This document shows positions 16,191 to 25,178 of a DNA stretch of 45,604 bases, one piece after another. The notes below the pieces were generated by a model. The model ran no database searches and had not been told where the DNA came from. It was given only the letters and a program-made list of their open reading frames with translations. The position numbers were made by a program, and so were the translations under genes. Source of the DNA: Mesorhizobium sp. LSJC280B00 (GTDB lineage: Bacteria > Pseudomonadota > Alphaproteobacteria > Rhizobiales > Rhizobiaceae); the NCBI RefSeq assembly GCF_000502835.1, contig NZ_AYVL01000011.1, forward strand, positions 104,130 to 149,733, written 5' to 3'. Every line of letters begins with the position of its first letter. Within the stretch, counting starts at the first letter, position 1.

Positions 16191-18050
16191 TTACGCTGCT
16201 GTCTGGAGATGAATGGTGAAGCGGGTGCCGCTGTCGTCGCTTGAGACCTCGATGCGGCCGCCATAATCGGCGACGATGTCCTTCGAGATGACGAGGCCAA
16301 GGCCAAGGCCTTTTTCCTTGGAGGTGTTGAATGGCGTGAACAGCGATTTGAGGATCGCGGGTGGAATGCCGGGTCCGTTATCGGACACGCCGACCGTCAC
16401 GCCGTCCGCGGTCTCCTCGACCGACACCTGCACATGAGCGTCGTCGCGGCCGTCGAGTGCTTCGAGCGCGTTCTGGAAGAGGTTGATCAGCACCTGTTCT
16501 AGCCGCACCCGATTGCCCATGACCTTGAGGCTCGGCGGCGGCAGGTCGATGGCCAATGCGTCGAGCCGGCCGGCAAAGCGGCTTCTCAACAGCATGACGG
16601 CGCCCTCGACGACGCCGCGCAATTCGACAGGCTCGGCGGCGGTGCGGCCCTTGCGGGCAAATGCCTTCAACTCCTCGGTGATTGAGCCGATGCGTTCGGT
16701 AAGGGCTGCGATAGCGCCGAGGTTTTCCTCGGCCGGCCCGGTCTGCTTGCGGTCGAGGAAGGTGCGGGCATTGTCGGCATAGGCGCGTATGGTGGCGACC
16801 GGCTGGTTGATCTCATGGGCGACACCGGCCGCGACCTGGCCGAGGATGGCGAGGCGGTTGGCCTGGACCAGATCCTGCTGCACGATTTGGAGCTTGGCTT
16901 CCGTGCTGCGGTGGCCTGTTATCTCGGCCTGCAACCGGTCGCGGGCGCGGCTCAAATCCTCGGTCCGTTCGACGACGCGGCGTTCGAGTTCGGTGCGGGC
17001 CGCCTGTTCAGCGGCAATCCGCATCTGCGCCGACTGCCGGCGCCACAACAGATACGCGGCAAGGCCGAGCAGCGGGACGACGACGCCGAGCGCAAGAAGC
17101 CGCATTTCGCGGACGGCGGCGGCGATCGGCGCTTCGACCGGGACAAGATAGTCGAGCCGCCAGGGGGTCGAAGGAACCGTCGTGGAAAGGCTGAGATACT
17201 CCGCGTCGCTGCCGCCGGGTGTCACCGCGTGGACGATCGACACATCCGGGCTGAGCGCCCGCGGGTGCTTGATCGGCAACGGCACAAGCGGCGCGTCGCC
17301 GAACTGTTGGCTGTCGCGGATCGCGGCTTGCTTAGGTGCGGCCAGCGGTGCGGTTGTCATGAAACGCCAGGACGGCACGCTGGTGATCAGCACGACGCCA
17401 TTCTCGTCGCTGACATAGGCCGGGCGGTTTGCCTCGCGCCAGTCGGCTTCGAGCTGGTCGAACTCCATCTTGACGACGACGACGCCGAGCGGTGCGTCTG
17501 TGTCGCCGACGCGCCGCGAAATGTAGAGGCCAGGGCGCTTGCTGACATTGCCGAGCGCAAAATACTCGGCGGTTCCGGCCTGCATCGCGCCGGAGAAATA
17601 ATCGCGGAAACGGTAGTCATTGCCGACGAAGCTGATCGGCTCGCGCCAGTTGCTGGAGGCGATCGCCAGTCCATCGGTGCCGACGACATAGAGTACCGAC
17701 GCCTTGGTGCCGGAGACCAGCCCCTCGAGCTTGCGGTTCAGCACATCGATTGCCGCGGCATTTTTCTGCGTCAGCGCGTCACGCACTTGCTGGTCTGCGG
17801 ACAATAGCAGGGGCAGGGCACGCGGGCTTTCGAGCACGGCGCGCAGCAGCGCGACCTTCAGATTGGCGTCGGTACGCCCCTGCGCCGCCAGGGTCTCGAC
17901 CTCGGCGGTGCGGCCGTAGAGGCCGGCGCCGTAGAGCGCTGCGGTGACGATCAGCAGGGCGACGGCCGCAAACAGCAGCCAGGCTCGGCGCGCCCGCCTG
18001 GCGAGTTGCTCGGGCGTCGAAGACAAGGCACCGGCGGGGCGTTGCAGCAT
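16191..18050 (-). CDS. dctB: C4-dicarboxylate sensor histidine kinase DctB
   Basis: About 619 aa. One N-terminal membrane segment ([19 protein letters not shown]), a periplasmic double-PAS/Cache sensor with [14 protein letters not shown] and [10 protein letters not shown], a second membrane segment ([19 protein letters not shown]), a linker coiled coil, and a kinase core with the H-box [21 protein letters not shown]-box [12 protein letters not shown] and G-boxes DNGPGIP and GLGLGLVIS. It senses succinate, malate or fumarate in the periplasm and phosphorylates DctD. The frame opens at 18116; I choose ATG 18050 because the upstream part overlaps regulatory dyads, but ATG 18065 or 18116 are possible and none has a clear ribosome site. 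Confidence 0.95.
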   Translation of the reverse strand: MLQRPAGALSSTPEQLARRARRAWLLFAAVALLIVTAALYGAGLYGRTAEVETLAAQGRTDANLKVALLRAVLESPRALPLLLSADQQVRDALTQKNAAAIDVLNRKLEGLVSGTKASVLYVVGTDGLAIASSNWREPISFVGNDYRFRDYFSGAMQAGTAEYFALGNVSKRPGLYISRRVGDTDAPLGVVVVKMEFDQLEADWREANRPAYVSDENGVVLITSVPSWRFMTTAPLAAPKQAAIRDSQQFGDAPLVPLPIKHPRALSPDVSIVHAVTPGGSDAEYLSLSTTVPSTPWRLDYLVPVEAPIAAAVREMRLLALGVVVPLLGLAAYLLWRRQSAQMRIAAEQAARTELERRVVERTEDLSRARDRLQAEITGHRSTEAKLQIVQQDLVQANRLAILGQVAAGVAHEINQPVATIRAYADNARTFLDRKQTGPAEENLGAIAALTERIGSITEELKAFARKGRTAAEPVELRGVVEGAVMLLRSRFAGRLDALAIDLPPPSLKVMGNRVRLEQVLINLFQNALEALDGRDDAHVQVSVEETADGVTVGVSDNGPGIPPAILKSLFTPFNTSKEKGLGLGLVISKDIVADYGGRIEVSSDDSGTRFTIHLQTAA

Positions 18051-18056
18051 CGCCCA

Positions 18057-18135
18057 TTTGTGCATGAACTCGCACAAAACACAATTCGACCTATGCGGAG
18101 AGTCGCACTTGACCATGCGTCCGGCAGTGCGGACG
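18057..18135. promoter_or_regulatory. Probable DctD upstream activator sites (tandem dyads)
   Basis: Three dyads lie in the dctB-dctA region: TTTGTGC-8-GCACAAA (18057-18078), TGCG-6-CGCA (18094-18107) and CGTCCG-6-CGGACG (18118-18135). The first two share the pattern TGC, six bases, tcGCAC, and their centres are 33 bp apart, about three helical turns, as expected for co-operating activator dimers. They sit about 110-140 bp upstream of the expected dctA start. Assignment to DctD follows from context. Confidence 0.6.
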
Positions 18136-18183
18136 TTTGCGAATGCTCAATAAAATCAATGCTGAAGCACTCTTCTGCGTATC

Positions 18184-18199
18184 TGGCACGGCTGTTGCA
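18184..18199 (+). promoter_or_regulatory. Sigma-54 (-24/-12) promoter of dctA
   Basis: TGGCACG, four bases, TTGCA matches the RpoN consensus at every conserved position, with GG and GC separated by the required 10 bp. The dctA ATG is 90 bp downstream, on the same strand. Confidence 0.92.
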
Positions 18200-18288
18200 A
18201 ACACGAATTCAGCAGTCGCGAGGCTGCTGGTCTCAAAACAACTGCCCCGGGGAGTCGAGCTTTCGATCGGGGCGCCATGGAGGACGTC

Positions 18289-19620
18289 ATGCAGACAGCA
18301 ATCGCTGCCGCCGAGCCGCGCGGCAAACTTCCCTTATACCGGCATCTTTATGTGCAGGTGCTCGCGGCGATCGCCGCCGGCGTGCTGCTCGGCCATTTCT
18401 ATCCCGAAACCGGCGAGGCGATGAAGCCGTTCGGCGACGCCTTCATCAAGCTGGTGAAGATGGTGATCGCGCCGGTGATCTTCCTGACCGTGGCGACCGG
18501 CATCGCCGGTGTTTCCGACCTGCAGAAGGTCGGCCGCGTCGCCGGCAAGGCGATGATCTATTTCCTGGTGTTCTCGACGCTGGCGCTGGTCGTCGGCCTG
18601 GTCGTCTCCAATGTCGTCCAGCCCGGCGCCGGCATGCACATCAATCCAGCGACGCTCGATACCGCCAAGGTGGCGGCGTATGCCGAGAAGGCGCACGACA
18701 CAACCATCGTCGGGTTCCTGATGAACATCATCCCTGACACCATCACCGGCGCCTTCGCGCAGGGCGACATTTTGCAGGTGCTGTTCTTCTCGGTGCTGTT
18801 CGGCGTCGCCCTGGCGTTGGTCGGCGATCGCGGCCGTCCGGTTGTCGATTTCCTGCAGGCGCTGACCACGCCGATCTTCCGCCTCGTCGCCATCCTGATG
18901 AAGGCCGCACCGATCGGCGCGTTTGGCGCCATGGCCTTCACGATCGGCAAATACGGCATCGGCTCGATCGCCAATCTCGCCATGCTGATCGGCACGTTCT
19001 ACTTGACCGCGCTGCTGTTCGTGCTGGTGGTGCTCGGCGCGGTTGCCCGCTACAACGGCTTCTCGATCCTGGCGCTGATCCGCTACATCAAGGAAGAGCT
19101 GCTGCTGGTGCTTGGCACCTCGTCCTCGGAAGCGGCATTGCCGGGCCTCATGGCCAAGATGGAGCGCGCCGGCTGCAACCGCTCGGTGGTCGGCCTGGTC
19201 ATCCCGACCGGCTATTCCTTCAATCTGGACGGCACCAACATCTATATGACGCTGGCGGCGCTGTTCATCGCGCAGGCGACCGACACGCCGCTCACCTACG
19301 GCGACCAGATCCTGCTGCTCGCCGTCGCCATGCTGAGCTCCAAGGGGGCCGCCGGCATCACCGGCGCCGGCTTCATCACCCTGGCGGCGACGCTTTCGGT
19401 CGTCCCCACCGTGCCGGTCGCCGGCATGGCGCTGATCCTCGGCGTCGACCGCTTCATGTCGGAATGCCGGGCGCTGACCAACTTCATCGGCAATGCGGTG
19501 GCGACAGTGGTGGTGGCACGCTGGGAGGGAGAACTCGACCAGACGAAGTTTGCCGCCGCCATGGCCGGCGACTTGCCGGAGGAAGTCGACCTGTCGCTGC
19601 CGGGTTTGCAGGCCGCCTGA
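18289..19620 (+). CDS. dctA: C4-dicarboxylate:cation symporter DctA
   Basis: A 443-aa inner-membrane transporter of the DAACS family. Conserved blocks are all present: [20 protein letters not shown], the serine-rich re-entrant loop [59 protein letters not shown] and the C-terminal [20 protein letters not shown] with the substrate-binding Arg and Asn. ATG 18289 is chosen over ATG 18277 because GGAGG lies five bases before it. It imports succinate, malate and fumarate, the main carbon source of bacteroids in nodules. Control by the divergent DctBD and the sigma-54 promoter is explicit in the sequence. Confidence 0.97.
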   Translation: MQTAIAAAEPRGKLPLYRHLYVQVLAAIAAGVLLGHFYPETGEAMKPFGDAFIKLVKMVIAPVIFLTVATGIAGVSDLQKVGRVAGKAMIYFLVFSTLALVVGLVVSNVVQPGAGMHINPATLDTAKVAAYAEKAHDTTIVGFLMNIIPDTITGAFAQGDILQVLFFSVLFGVALALVGDRGRPVVDFLQALTTPIFRLVAILMKAAPIGAFGAMAFTIGKYGIGSIANLAMLIGTFYLTALLFVLVVLGAVARYNGFSILALIRYIKEELLLVLGTSSSEAALPGLMAKMERAGCNRSVVGLVIPTGYSFNLDGTNIYMTLAALFIAQATDTPLTYGDQILLLAVAMLSSKGAAGITGAGFITLAATLSVVPTVPVAGMALILGVDRFMSECRALTNFIGNAVATVVVARWEGELDQTKFAAAMAGDLPEEVDLSLPGLQAA

Positions 19621-19644
19621 CCGTCTAGGCCACATGACCACAAG

Positions 19645-19674
19645 GCCCCGGAGGCGGTTCGCCGGCTTCGGGGC
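19645..19674 (+). terminator. Strong hairpin after dctA
   Basis: GCCCCG and CGGGGC enclose an inner stem closed by a TTCG tetraloop, giving 13 pairs with one mismatch, 24 bp past the dctA stop. No T-run follows, so it is a terminator-like or mRNA-protecting stem. Confidence 0.5.
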
Positions 19675-20045
19675 AACAGCGGCGGCGGTCGCGGCATGCC
19701 GCCTGAAACGCAACCTGAAGTGGCGCTATTTTCGATGCGGGGCTTGTTCCAGCCGCATTTGCAGGCCAGTATCCGCCGTGCCTTCATGGCACCGTCCGCT
19801 TCGCTCCCGACCTGATCGCGAGGCGAGACATTTCCGTCGGGCTCGGTTTGCAACATCATCCTTGCCGAACCGTCGGAGCTTTTGCTGCCGACCGCGTTCT
19901 GACTATGGCGGCAGCCCTCGAAGGCAATGGCGGCCTCACTGCGAAGTCGCAAGCGAAACGTGACCCGTCTCCTGGTGGAAAGCGCAAGCTTTTCTGAGGG
20001 GAACTCGTCGCGCCTGAAGAGGGGCACTTGAAGAGGGGCAGGCCC
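19675..20045. other. Gene-free interval
   Basis: About 370 bp between the dctA hairpin and the glycosyltransferase. Frames here lack ribosome sites and family likeness. GAGGGGCAC and GAAGAGGGGCA near 20015-20040 form a short imperfect direct repeat next to the glycosyltransferase start; nothing else stands out. Confidence 0.5.
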
Positions 20046-21149
20046 ATGAGGGCCTTTGCCGAACCAAAGCAAGATGCGAGGTCAAACGCGATGCAGCCTG
20101 TCATTCCGGTATCCATCATCATCCCGAACTACAACTATGCGCGGTTCCTCAAACGCAGCATCGACAGCGCCCTCGAGCAGGACTACGCGGATGTCGAAGT
20201 CGTCGTCGTCGACGATGCATCGCAGGACAATTCCACGACAATCATGGAATCCTATCGCGACGAGATCCTCGCATGCCCGCGGGCGCAAAATGGCGGACAC
20301 GCGGCGGCGTTCAACACCGGCTTCGCGGCGAGCTCGGGCAAGATCGTCCTGTTCCTCGACGCCGACGATTATCTTTATCCAACCGCCGTCTCCACCATTG
20401 TCGAAACCTGGGACGAGGCAACCGCTCAGGTCCAGTCCAGACTGCATATCGTCGACGAGGGGCAACGCATCAAGGATGTCTTTCCGCCGCCCGAATTGCC
20501 TTTCGACAGCGGTGACGTCATGCCGAAACTCCTGCACAAGGGCCGCTATCAGACGACAGTGACCAGCGGGCTGGCCTTTGACCGCGCAACGCTCGAATCG
20601 ATCATGCCGATACCGGAGCCGGAATTCCGCCAGGGCGCCGACGGCTATCTGGCAACGCTGGCGCCGATGTACGGGCATGTCCAATCGATCGACGAATGCC
20701 TCGGCGCCTACCGGATCCACGGCGCCAACCATTCAGTCTTCGGTGAAAAGCTCGCCGAGCGGGCACGCTGGCGGGTAACCCACGATTTCCGCCGCATGCA
20801 GGCGCTGTCGGACCAGGCCTCGGGGATCGGCCTGACCATCGTGCCGTCGGATGCTGTCCGCCACGATCCGGTCCACCTGGAAGAGCGGCTGGCGTCGCTC
20901 TGCGCCGACAGCGGCCGACACCCCGTGGCCGATGATTCCCGGCTGGCGCTCGGGGCGGCCGGCGCCGTCGCCAGCCTCGAAATGACCGCATCCTTGCGGC
21001 GGCGCGCCATCCTTGCCGCCTGGTTCCTGTCGGTCGGGCTGTTGCCGCGGAAAATGGCGACGGCAGTGCTGTCGTGGAAGCTCGACGCATCGTCGAGGCC
21101 GGCATTTTTGAGCCGCCTGTCCAAGACTATTCGCCACGCCATGGGATAG
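20046..21149 (+). CDS. Family 2 glycosyltransferase
   Basis: A 367-aa GT-A enzyme. The nucleotide-sugar domain opens with VSIIIPNYNYARFLKRSIDS, then VEVVVVDDASQDNST, GHAAAFNTGF and the metal-binding LDADDYLY; about residue 200 the acceptor region has RQGADGYLATLAPMYG. The last 100 residues are helical with a weak hydrophobic segment (RRRAILAAWFLSVGLLP) that may touch the membrane. ATG 20046 has GAGGGG upstream; ATG 20091, directly before the conserved domain, is an alternative. The gene stands alone, so its polysaccharide product is unknown. Confidence 0.88.
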   Translation: MRAFAEPKQDARSNAMQPVIPVSIIIPNYNYARFLKRSIDSALEQDYADVEVVVVDDASQDNSTTIMESYRDEILACPRAQNGGHAAAFNTGFAASSGKIVLFLDADDYLYPTAVSTIVETWDEATAQVQSRLHIVDEGQRIKDVFPPPELPFDSGDVMPKLLHKGRYQTTVTSGLAFDRATLESIMPIPEPEFRQGADGYLATLAPMYGHVQSIDECLGAYRIHGANHSVFGEKLAERARWRVTHDFRRMQALSDQASGIGLTIVPSDAVRHDPVHLEERLASLCADSGRHPVADDSRLALGAAGAVASLEMTASLRRRAILAAWFLSVGLLPRKMATAVLSWKLDASSRPAFLSRLSKTIRHAMG

Positions 21150-21244
21150 CGGATAATGCCGTGACATAGGTCCGCCAGGTATTCGGCTGGCCCGGCTCAG
21201 CATCCAGCGGGCGTAGCTATTGCCTCCGATTGGCTGGACCATTC

Positions 21245-21263
21245 TGTAAATCATTTGCTTACA
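21245..21263. promoter_or_regulatory. Dyad upstream of higBA, probable HigA operator
   Basis: TGTAA, nine bases, TTACA forms a perfect inverted repeat 38 bp before the toxin start. The half-site text TGCTTACA recurs at 21288-21295, and a TTGACC -35-like hexamer (21269-21274) lies between, so HigA bound here would block the promoter. Confidence 0.5.
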
Positions 21264-21301
21264 CCTGCTTGACCCGCGTCAGCAATATGCTTACATGTTG
21301 C

Positions 21302-21580
21302 ATGATCAAGTCGTTCAAGCACAAGGCGCTGGCGGACCTCTTTCAAACCGGAAAGACCGGAAAGATAGACGCCAAGATGCATAAGCGCATCCTTGTCCGT
21401 CTTGACCGCTTGGAAGTCTCGGAAAGGCCTGATGACATGGACCTGCCCGGCTTCGACTTCCACGCTTTGGAGGGCTTTAACCCGACCCGCTACACGGTGC
21501 ATGTCAACGGGCCGTGGTGCATCACATTCGAATTCGACGCCAATGATGCTGCCCGCGTCGATTTCGAACAGTACCATTGA
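21302..21580 (+). CDS. higB: RelE/HigB-type mRNA-cleaving toxin
   Basis: A 92-aa toxin of the HigB branch of the RelE family, which cuts mRNA on the ribosome. Seen are MIKSFKHKALADLFQTGKTG, the alpha-helical RILVRLDRLEVSE block, the DLPGFDFHALEGFNPTRYTV turn and the final strand GPWCITFEFDANDAARVDF. The Arg usually found in the W-R-I-T-F motif is Cys here (WCITF), which could weaken activity. ATG 21302 is preferred; ATG 21287 is in frame. The antitoxin gene follows after 25 bp, toxin-first order being typical of higBA. Confidence 0.9.
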   Translation: MIKSFKHKALADLFQTGKTGKIDAKMHKRILVRLDRLEVSERPDDMDLPGFDFHALEGFNPTRYTVHVNGPWCITFEFDANDAARVDFEQYH

Positions 21581-21605
21581 GACGGCTTAGATTGGAGAAT
21601 CGATT

Positions 21606-21914
21606 ATGAGCGTGTATGAGCCGATGCGTCCGATGGAGCGCTGCCCATCCCACCCTGGGGCGCTGCTCGACGACATTATCCCGGCAACCGGAAAGACCAA
21701 GGTGGAAATCGCCAATCTGCTCGGAATCTCGCGCCAGCAGCTTTATGACATCATCCGCGAAAAGAAGCCGGTGTCGCCGGCTGTCGCTGCCCGTCTTGGA
21801 AAGATGTTCGGCGACGGCGCCGCGATCTGGCTCAGGATGCAGGCTGCCTATGATGCCTGGCATGCGGAGCGCGAGGTCGACGTCAGCGCCGTTCCAAGGT
21901 TGCATGCTGCCTGA
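21606..21914 (+). CDS. higA: HigA-type antitoxin, XRE-family
   Basis: A 102-aa antitoxin with an XRE helix-turn-helix (KVEIANLLGISRQQLYDIIR) followed by EKKPVSPAVAARLGKMFGDG and the WLRMQAAYDAWHAE ending that is diagnostic of HigA/VapI. It neutralises the toxin encoded just upstream and, with it, represses the pair, probably at the dyad 21245-21263. TTGGAGAA lies eight bases before ATG 21606. Confidence 0.93.
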   Translation: MSVYEPMRPMERCPSHPGALLDDIIPATGKTKVEIANLLGISRQQLYDIIREKKPVSPAVAARLGKMFGDGAAIWLRMQAAYDAWHAEREVDVSAVPRLHAA

Positions 21915-21956
21915 GATGCAATAAATCCGCCGGACCACCGAGCTCTCAAAAATCGA

Positions 21957-22244
21957 TCACGGTCCTGCCTGCCTGGACCGGTTCTCCGGTTCGACGGCGC
22001 GCTCGACCAGGACATGCGCCTCCCGCGCGGCCTCGACGAATGCGTTCCGGGCGGCTTCGGTCCAGCGGTCGTCGCTCATGGCGCGGCGGCATGTGCGCAG
22101 TGCCACCCCGTGTTTGGCGCTGCCGGTGTCACGCCAGTGGGCTTCCAGCAACGCGACAGCCTGCCGTGCGTTGGAAATGTTGCGGATATCTCCCACGATG
22201 CCGACCGCAACCGCAACCGGCTTGGCAAACCATCCTTGGTTCAT
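21957..22244 (-). CDS. DUF982 domain protein
   Basis: A 95-aa cytosolic protein with the DUF982 pattern: a VAVAVGIVGDIRNISNARQA strand-helix start, ALLEAHWRD, and a C-terminal helix RNAFVEAAREAHVLVE. DUF982 proteins are almost confined to Rhizobiales and have no known function. ATG 22244 is preferred over the longer frame, since MNQGWFAKPVAVAV is the usual start and GAAGG stands upstream. It is convergent with higA and just after the importer operon in the same direction. Confidence 0.75.
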   Translation of the reverse strand: MNQGWFAKPVAVAVGIVGDIRNISNARQAVALLEAHWRDTGSAKHGVALRTCRRAMSDDRWTEAARNAFVEAAREAHVLVERAVEPENRSRQAGP

Positions 22245-22333
22245 GGCGGGGCCTTCGACCTGTTGAACCATCTATAACGAAAATCGTAGCCCAAGGTTTC
22301 ATTCGCGCCAGTCACCACGGCGTGAGGCGGCGT

Positions 22334-23140
22334 CTACCGCGCCGCGCGCAGCCTGACCACGACGCTTCGCGCCACAAGCACCAGCACGGTGATGACGATC
22401 AGGATCACCGAGAGCGCTGCGATCGCCGGGTCGATGTTGTCGCGCAGGCCCATCCACATTAGCCGCGGCAGCGTGATGGCGTTGACCGAGGTGATGAACA
22501 GGGTGACGCCGATCTCTTCCCAGGACAGCACGAAGGACAGCAGTGCTGCGGTGACGATGCCGAACTTGATGTTGGGCATGATGATGCGGGTGGCGCGCTC
22601 CCACACGGTCGCGCCGAGGCCGCGGGCTGCGAGGTCGATGCGGCGGTCGAGCTGGCTAAGCGACACCAGGATCAGCACCGTGGCGAAGGGCACCGTCATC
22701 ACCGCATGCGCCATGGCGACACCCAGCCAGGTGTCATAGCCGAAGAACGACGAGAACCCCGAGATCGAGGTCAGCAGGAAATAGAGCGTGATTGCCGAGA
22801 CCACCGGCGGCACCACCATTGGCAGCAGCACGAAGCCGACGAGAGCGGCGGTGAAGCGCGGCTGGAACATCCAGACGCCGAGGCTGAAGCACAGTGCCAG
22901 CACCGTGGAAAAGGCGCTGCTGACTATGCCGATCCTGATCGAGAGCAGGATCGAATTGATCCAGCGCGGATCCTCGATCAGCGCCTGGTAATGGCGCAGC
23001 GACAGGTCGCCCGACGGCATCGCCAGCATGCGGCTCGGCGTCAGCGATACCGGGATGACGGCGAGCAGCGGCAACAGCAGGAATAGCGCGACCAGGGCGG
23101 CGAGGATCAGCGAGACGGGACCGGGGCGGTAGGTCGGCAT
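22334..23140 (-). CDS. PotC-type ABC transporter permease
   Basis: A 268-aa inner-membrane permease with six segments, starting GPVSLILAALVALFLLLPLL. It has the EAA-type loop DLAARGLGATVWERATRIIM followed by PNIKFGIVTAALLSF, the ATPase contact. The family imports spermidine, putrescine, opines and similar cations. Its ATG lies 4 bp after the stop of the partner permease, so translation is probably coupled. Last gene of the minus-strand importer operon. Confidence 0.92.
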   Translation of the reverse strand: MPTYRPGPVSLILAALVALFLLLPLLAVIPVSLTPSRMLAMPSGDLSLRHYQALIEDPRWINSILLSIRIGIVSSAFSTVLALCFSLGVWMFQPRFTAALVGFVLLPMVVPPVVSAITLYFLLTSISGFSSFFGYDTWLGVAMAHAVMTVPFATVLILVSLSQLDRRIDLAARGLGATVWERATRIIMPNIKFGIVTAALLSFVLSWEEIGVTLFITSVNAITLPRLMWMGLRDNIDPAIAALSVILIVITVLVLVARSVVVRLRAAR

Positions 23141-23144
23141 CGCG

Positions 23145-23978
23145 CTACACCAACTGCTTCGGCCTGATATAGCGGAAAAGCAGCGCCATCAGCGCGCCGA
23201 CGAATAACACCAGCACCACGCTGATCGCCGCGCCCAGGCCCCAGTCTGGGCTCTGGAAGATGCGGAGATAGATCAGCTCAGCGATCATCACGCTGCGGCC
23301 GCCGCCGAGAATCGCCGGCGTGACGAAGAAGCCGAGCGAAAAGACGAAGACGATCAGCGCCGAGCCGATGATGCCGGAGCGGGTCATCGGCACGAACACC
23401 GACCAGAAGGTGCGCATGCGGCTGGAGCCGAGGCCGCGCGCCGCCAGCAGCACACGGTCGTCGAGGCTGCGCATCGAAGAGGCCAGTGGAAACACCGCGA
23501 AGGGGATGAGGAAATGCGTCATGCCGACGATAACGCCGAACTCGTTGCGCACCAGCGCCAGCGGCTCTGAGATGAAGCCGACCGCCTGCAGCCAGGTGTT
23601 GATCAGGCCGCGATTGGACAAAAGCGCCACCCAGCCGAAGGCGCGCGTCAGCACCGAGATCCAGAACGGCACCAGGATGCAGAACTCGGCCACGACGCGC
23701 TGCACCGGCGTGCCGCGTACCCAGACAACGGTGATGGCGTAGGCGGCGACAACCGAAACGATCGTCACGATCGCGGCGATACGCAGCGTGCGGATGAAGA
23801 CCGACTGCACCAACTGATCCGTGAGCAGCGCATTGTACTGCCCCAGCCCCGGCGTGGGCAGGGTGAAGCTCCATTTAACCACGCCAAGGAATGGCCAGGC
23901 ATAGGCCAGCACAAGAAAGAGGAGCAGCGGCGCCATCAACAGCGCCGCGCCCATCCTGTCGGAGAGGTATGCTCTCAT
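23145..23978 (-). CDS. PotB-type ABC transporter permease
   Basis: A 277-aa inner-membrane permease beginning MRAYLSDRMGAALLMAPLLL, with six segments and the cytoplasmic loop LAARGLGSSRMRTFWSVFVP. PFWISVLTRAFGWVALLSN is a well conserved PotB segment. It pairs with the following PotC-type permease. ATG 23978 gives the normal length; it follows the binding-protein gene by 17 bp. Confidence 0.93.
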   Translation of the reverse strand: MRAYLSDRMGAALLMAPLLLFLVLAYAWPFLGVVKWSFTLPTPGLGQYNALLTDQLVQSVFIRTLRIAAIVTIVSVVAAYAITVVWVRGTPVQRVVAEFCILVPFWISVLTRAFGWVALLSNRGLINTWLQAVGFISEPLALVRNEFGVIVGMTHFLIPFAVFPLASSMRSLDDRVLLAARGLGSSRMRTFWSVFVPMTRSGIIGSALIVFVFSLGFFVTPAILGGGRSVMIAELIYLRIFQSPDWGLGAAISVVLVLFVGALMALLFRYIRPKQLV

Positions 23979-23995
23979 CCGGTTATCCCGGCTTG

Positions 23996-25111
23996 TCAGG
24001 CGGAGATGATCTTCGTGTATTCGTCGAGTGCCGCCCCGTAGTTCTTGGCGTACCAATCCATGTCGAGCGGGATCTGCTTCTTCATGTTCTCGGGATCGAC
24101 CGGATTGATGCGCCTCTTGTCGGCGGGTATCAGCGCATCGGTGGCCGGGTTGGCCGGACCCTGGCCGAGCTTTTCGAACATGATGAGTTCCTTCTCCGGG
24201 TCCTGGGTGCTGGCGATGAACTTCATCGCCGCGTCCTTGCCGCCGGGATTGCCCTTGAGCACGGCGAGCGCGCCGGGCGAGATCAGGCCCTGGTCCCAGA
24301 TGAACTTGATCTTGCCGCCGGAATCCTGCTCGATGAGCGAAGCCCGGGTCGACCAGACGATCGCCATCGAGGCCTCGCCATTGAGCAGCACGCTCTGGCT
24401 TTCGGCGCCGCCACCCCAATAGGCGACGACGTTTTCCTTGAAGGCGGCGATCTTGTCATGCGCGCGCTTGAGGTCGAGCGGGTAGAGCGATGCCGGTGCG
24501 ATGCCGTCGGCGAGCAGTGCCGCTTCCCAGCTCGACACGCCCCATTTGTAGAGCGAGCGCTTGCCGGGGAATTTTGCCACGTCGAAGAAGTCGGCCATGC
24601 CGGTTGGTGCCTGGCTGCCGTATTTCTCGGCATCATAGGCGATGACATAGGAGAAGAAATAGGTTGAGGCGGCGTATTCCCAGCCGAAGCCCGGCCGCAT
24701 CTTCTTCTTGTCGACGACCGCATAATCGATCGGCTCGAGCATGCCTTGGGCGCCGAGCGTGATGGCCGAGAACGGATCGACGTCGACCAGGTCCCAGGTC
24801 GGGGCGCCGCTCTTGAACTGCGCCGCGATCGCGCCTTCGGTCGGGCCGGAGCCGTCCATCTTAACGACAATGCCGGTTTCCTTGGTGAAGGCCTGGCCGT
24901 AAGCCGCGTCATAGGCGGTAATGGCGTCGCCGCCCCAGTTGACGAGCACCAGTTCCTTAGCCGCGGCAAAGGCGCCGGTCGAGCGCAGCAGCATCGGCGT
25001 GCCGGCCAGCACCAGTGCGGCCAGCTGCGTAAACTGCCGGCGCGAGATCTCGCCGCGCACTGCCCTGGCGGATAGCGCCTCGATGGAATTTTTCTTGGTT
25101 TGGTTTGTCAT
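23996..25111 (-). CDS. PotD-type periplasmic binding protein with Tat-like signal
   Basis: A 371-aa binding protein. The N-terminus has SRRQFTQLAALVLAG, a twin-arginine motif with hydrophobic core, so export by Tat is likely. The mature protein has ELVLVNWGGDAITAYDAAYG, typical of SBP family 1 spermidine/putrescine/opine binders, then VDVDPFSAITLGAQG and GEASMAIVWSTRASLI. AAGGGGAA lies seven bases before ATG 25111. Its neighbours (amidohydrolase and amidino-enzyme) point to a guanidino or acylated amino-acid ligand; this is inference. Confidence 0.93.
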   Translation of the reverse strand: MTNQTKKNSIEALSARAVRGEISRRQFTQLAALVLAGTPMLLRSTGAFAAAKELVLVNWGGDAITAYDAAYGQAFTKETGIVVKMDGSGPTEGAIAAQFKSGAPTWDLVDVDPFSAITLGAQGMLEPIDYAVVDKKKMRPGFGWEYAASTYFFSYVIAYDAEKYGSQAPTGMADFFDVAKFPGKRSLYKWGVSSWEAALLADGIAPASLYPLDLKRAHDKIAAFKENVVAYWGGGAESQSVLLNGEASMAIVWSTRASLIEQDSGGKIKFIWDQGLISPGALAVLKGNPGGKDAAMKFIASTQDPEKELIMFEKLGQGPANPATDALIPADKRRINPVDPENMKKQIPLDMDWYAKNYGAALDEYTKIISA

Positions 25112-25178
25112 GTCAGTTCCCCTTTTTTGTCGTTGATATTTCCTGAAAGTCAGCTTGGCGAATTCGCCGCGCCGATCG

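Noticed and set aside
18334..19713. 459-codon minus-strand frame opposite dctA
   Set aside because: Shadow of dctA: repetitive Asp/Gln/His/Arg text, no domain, no ribosome site.
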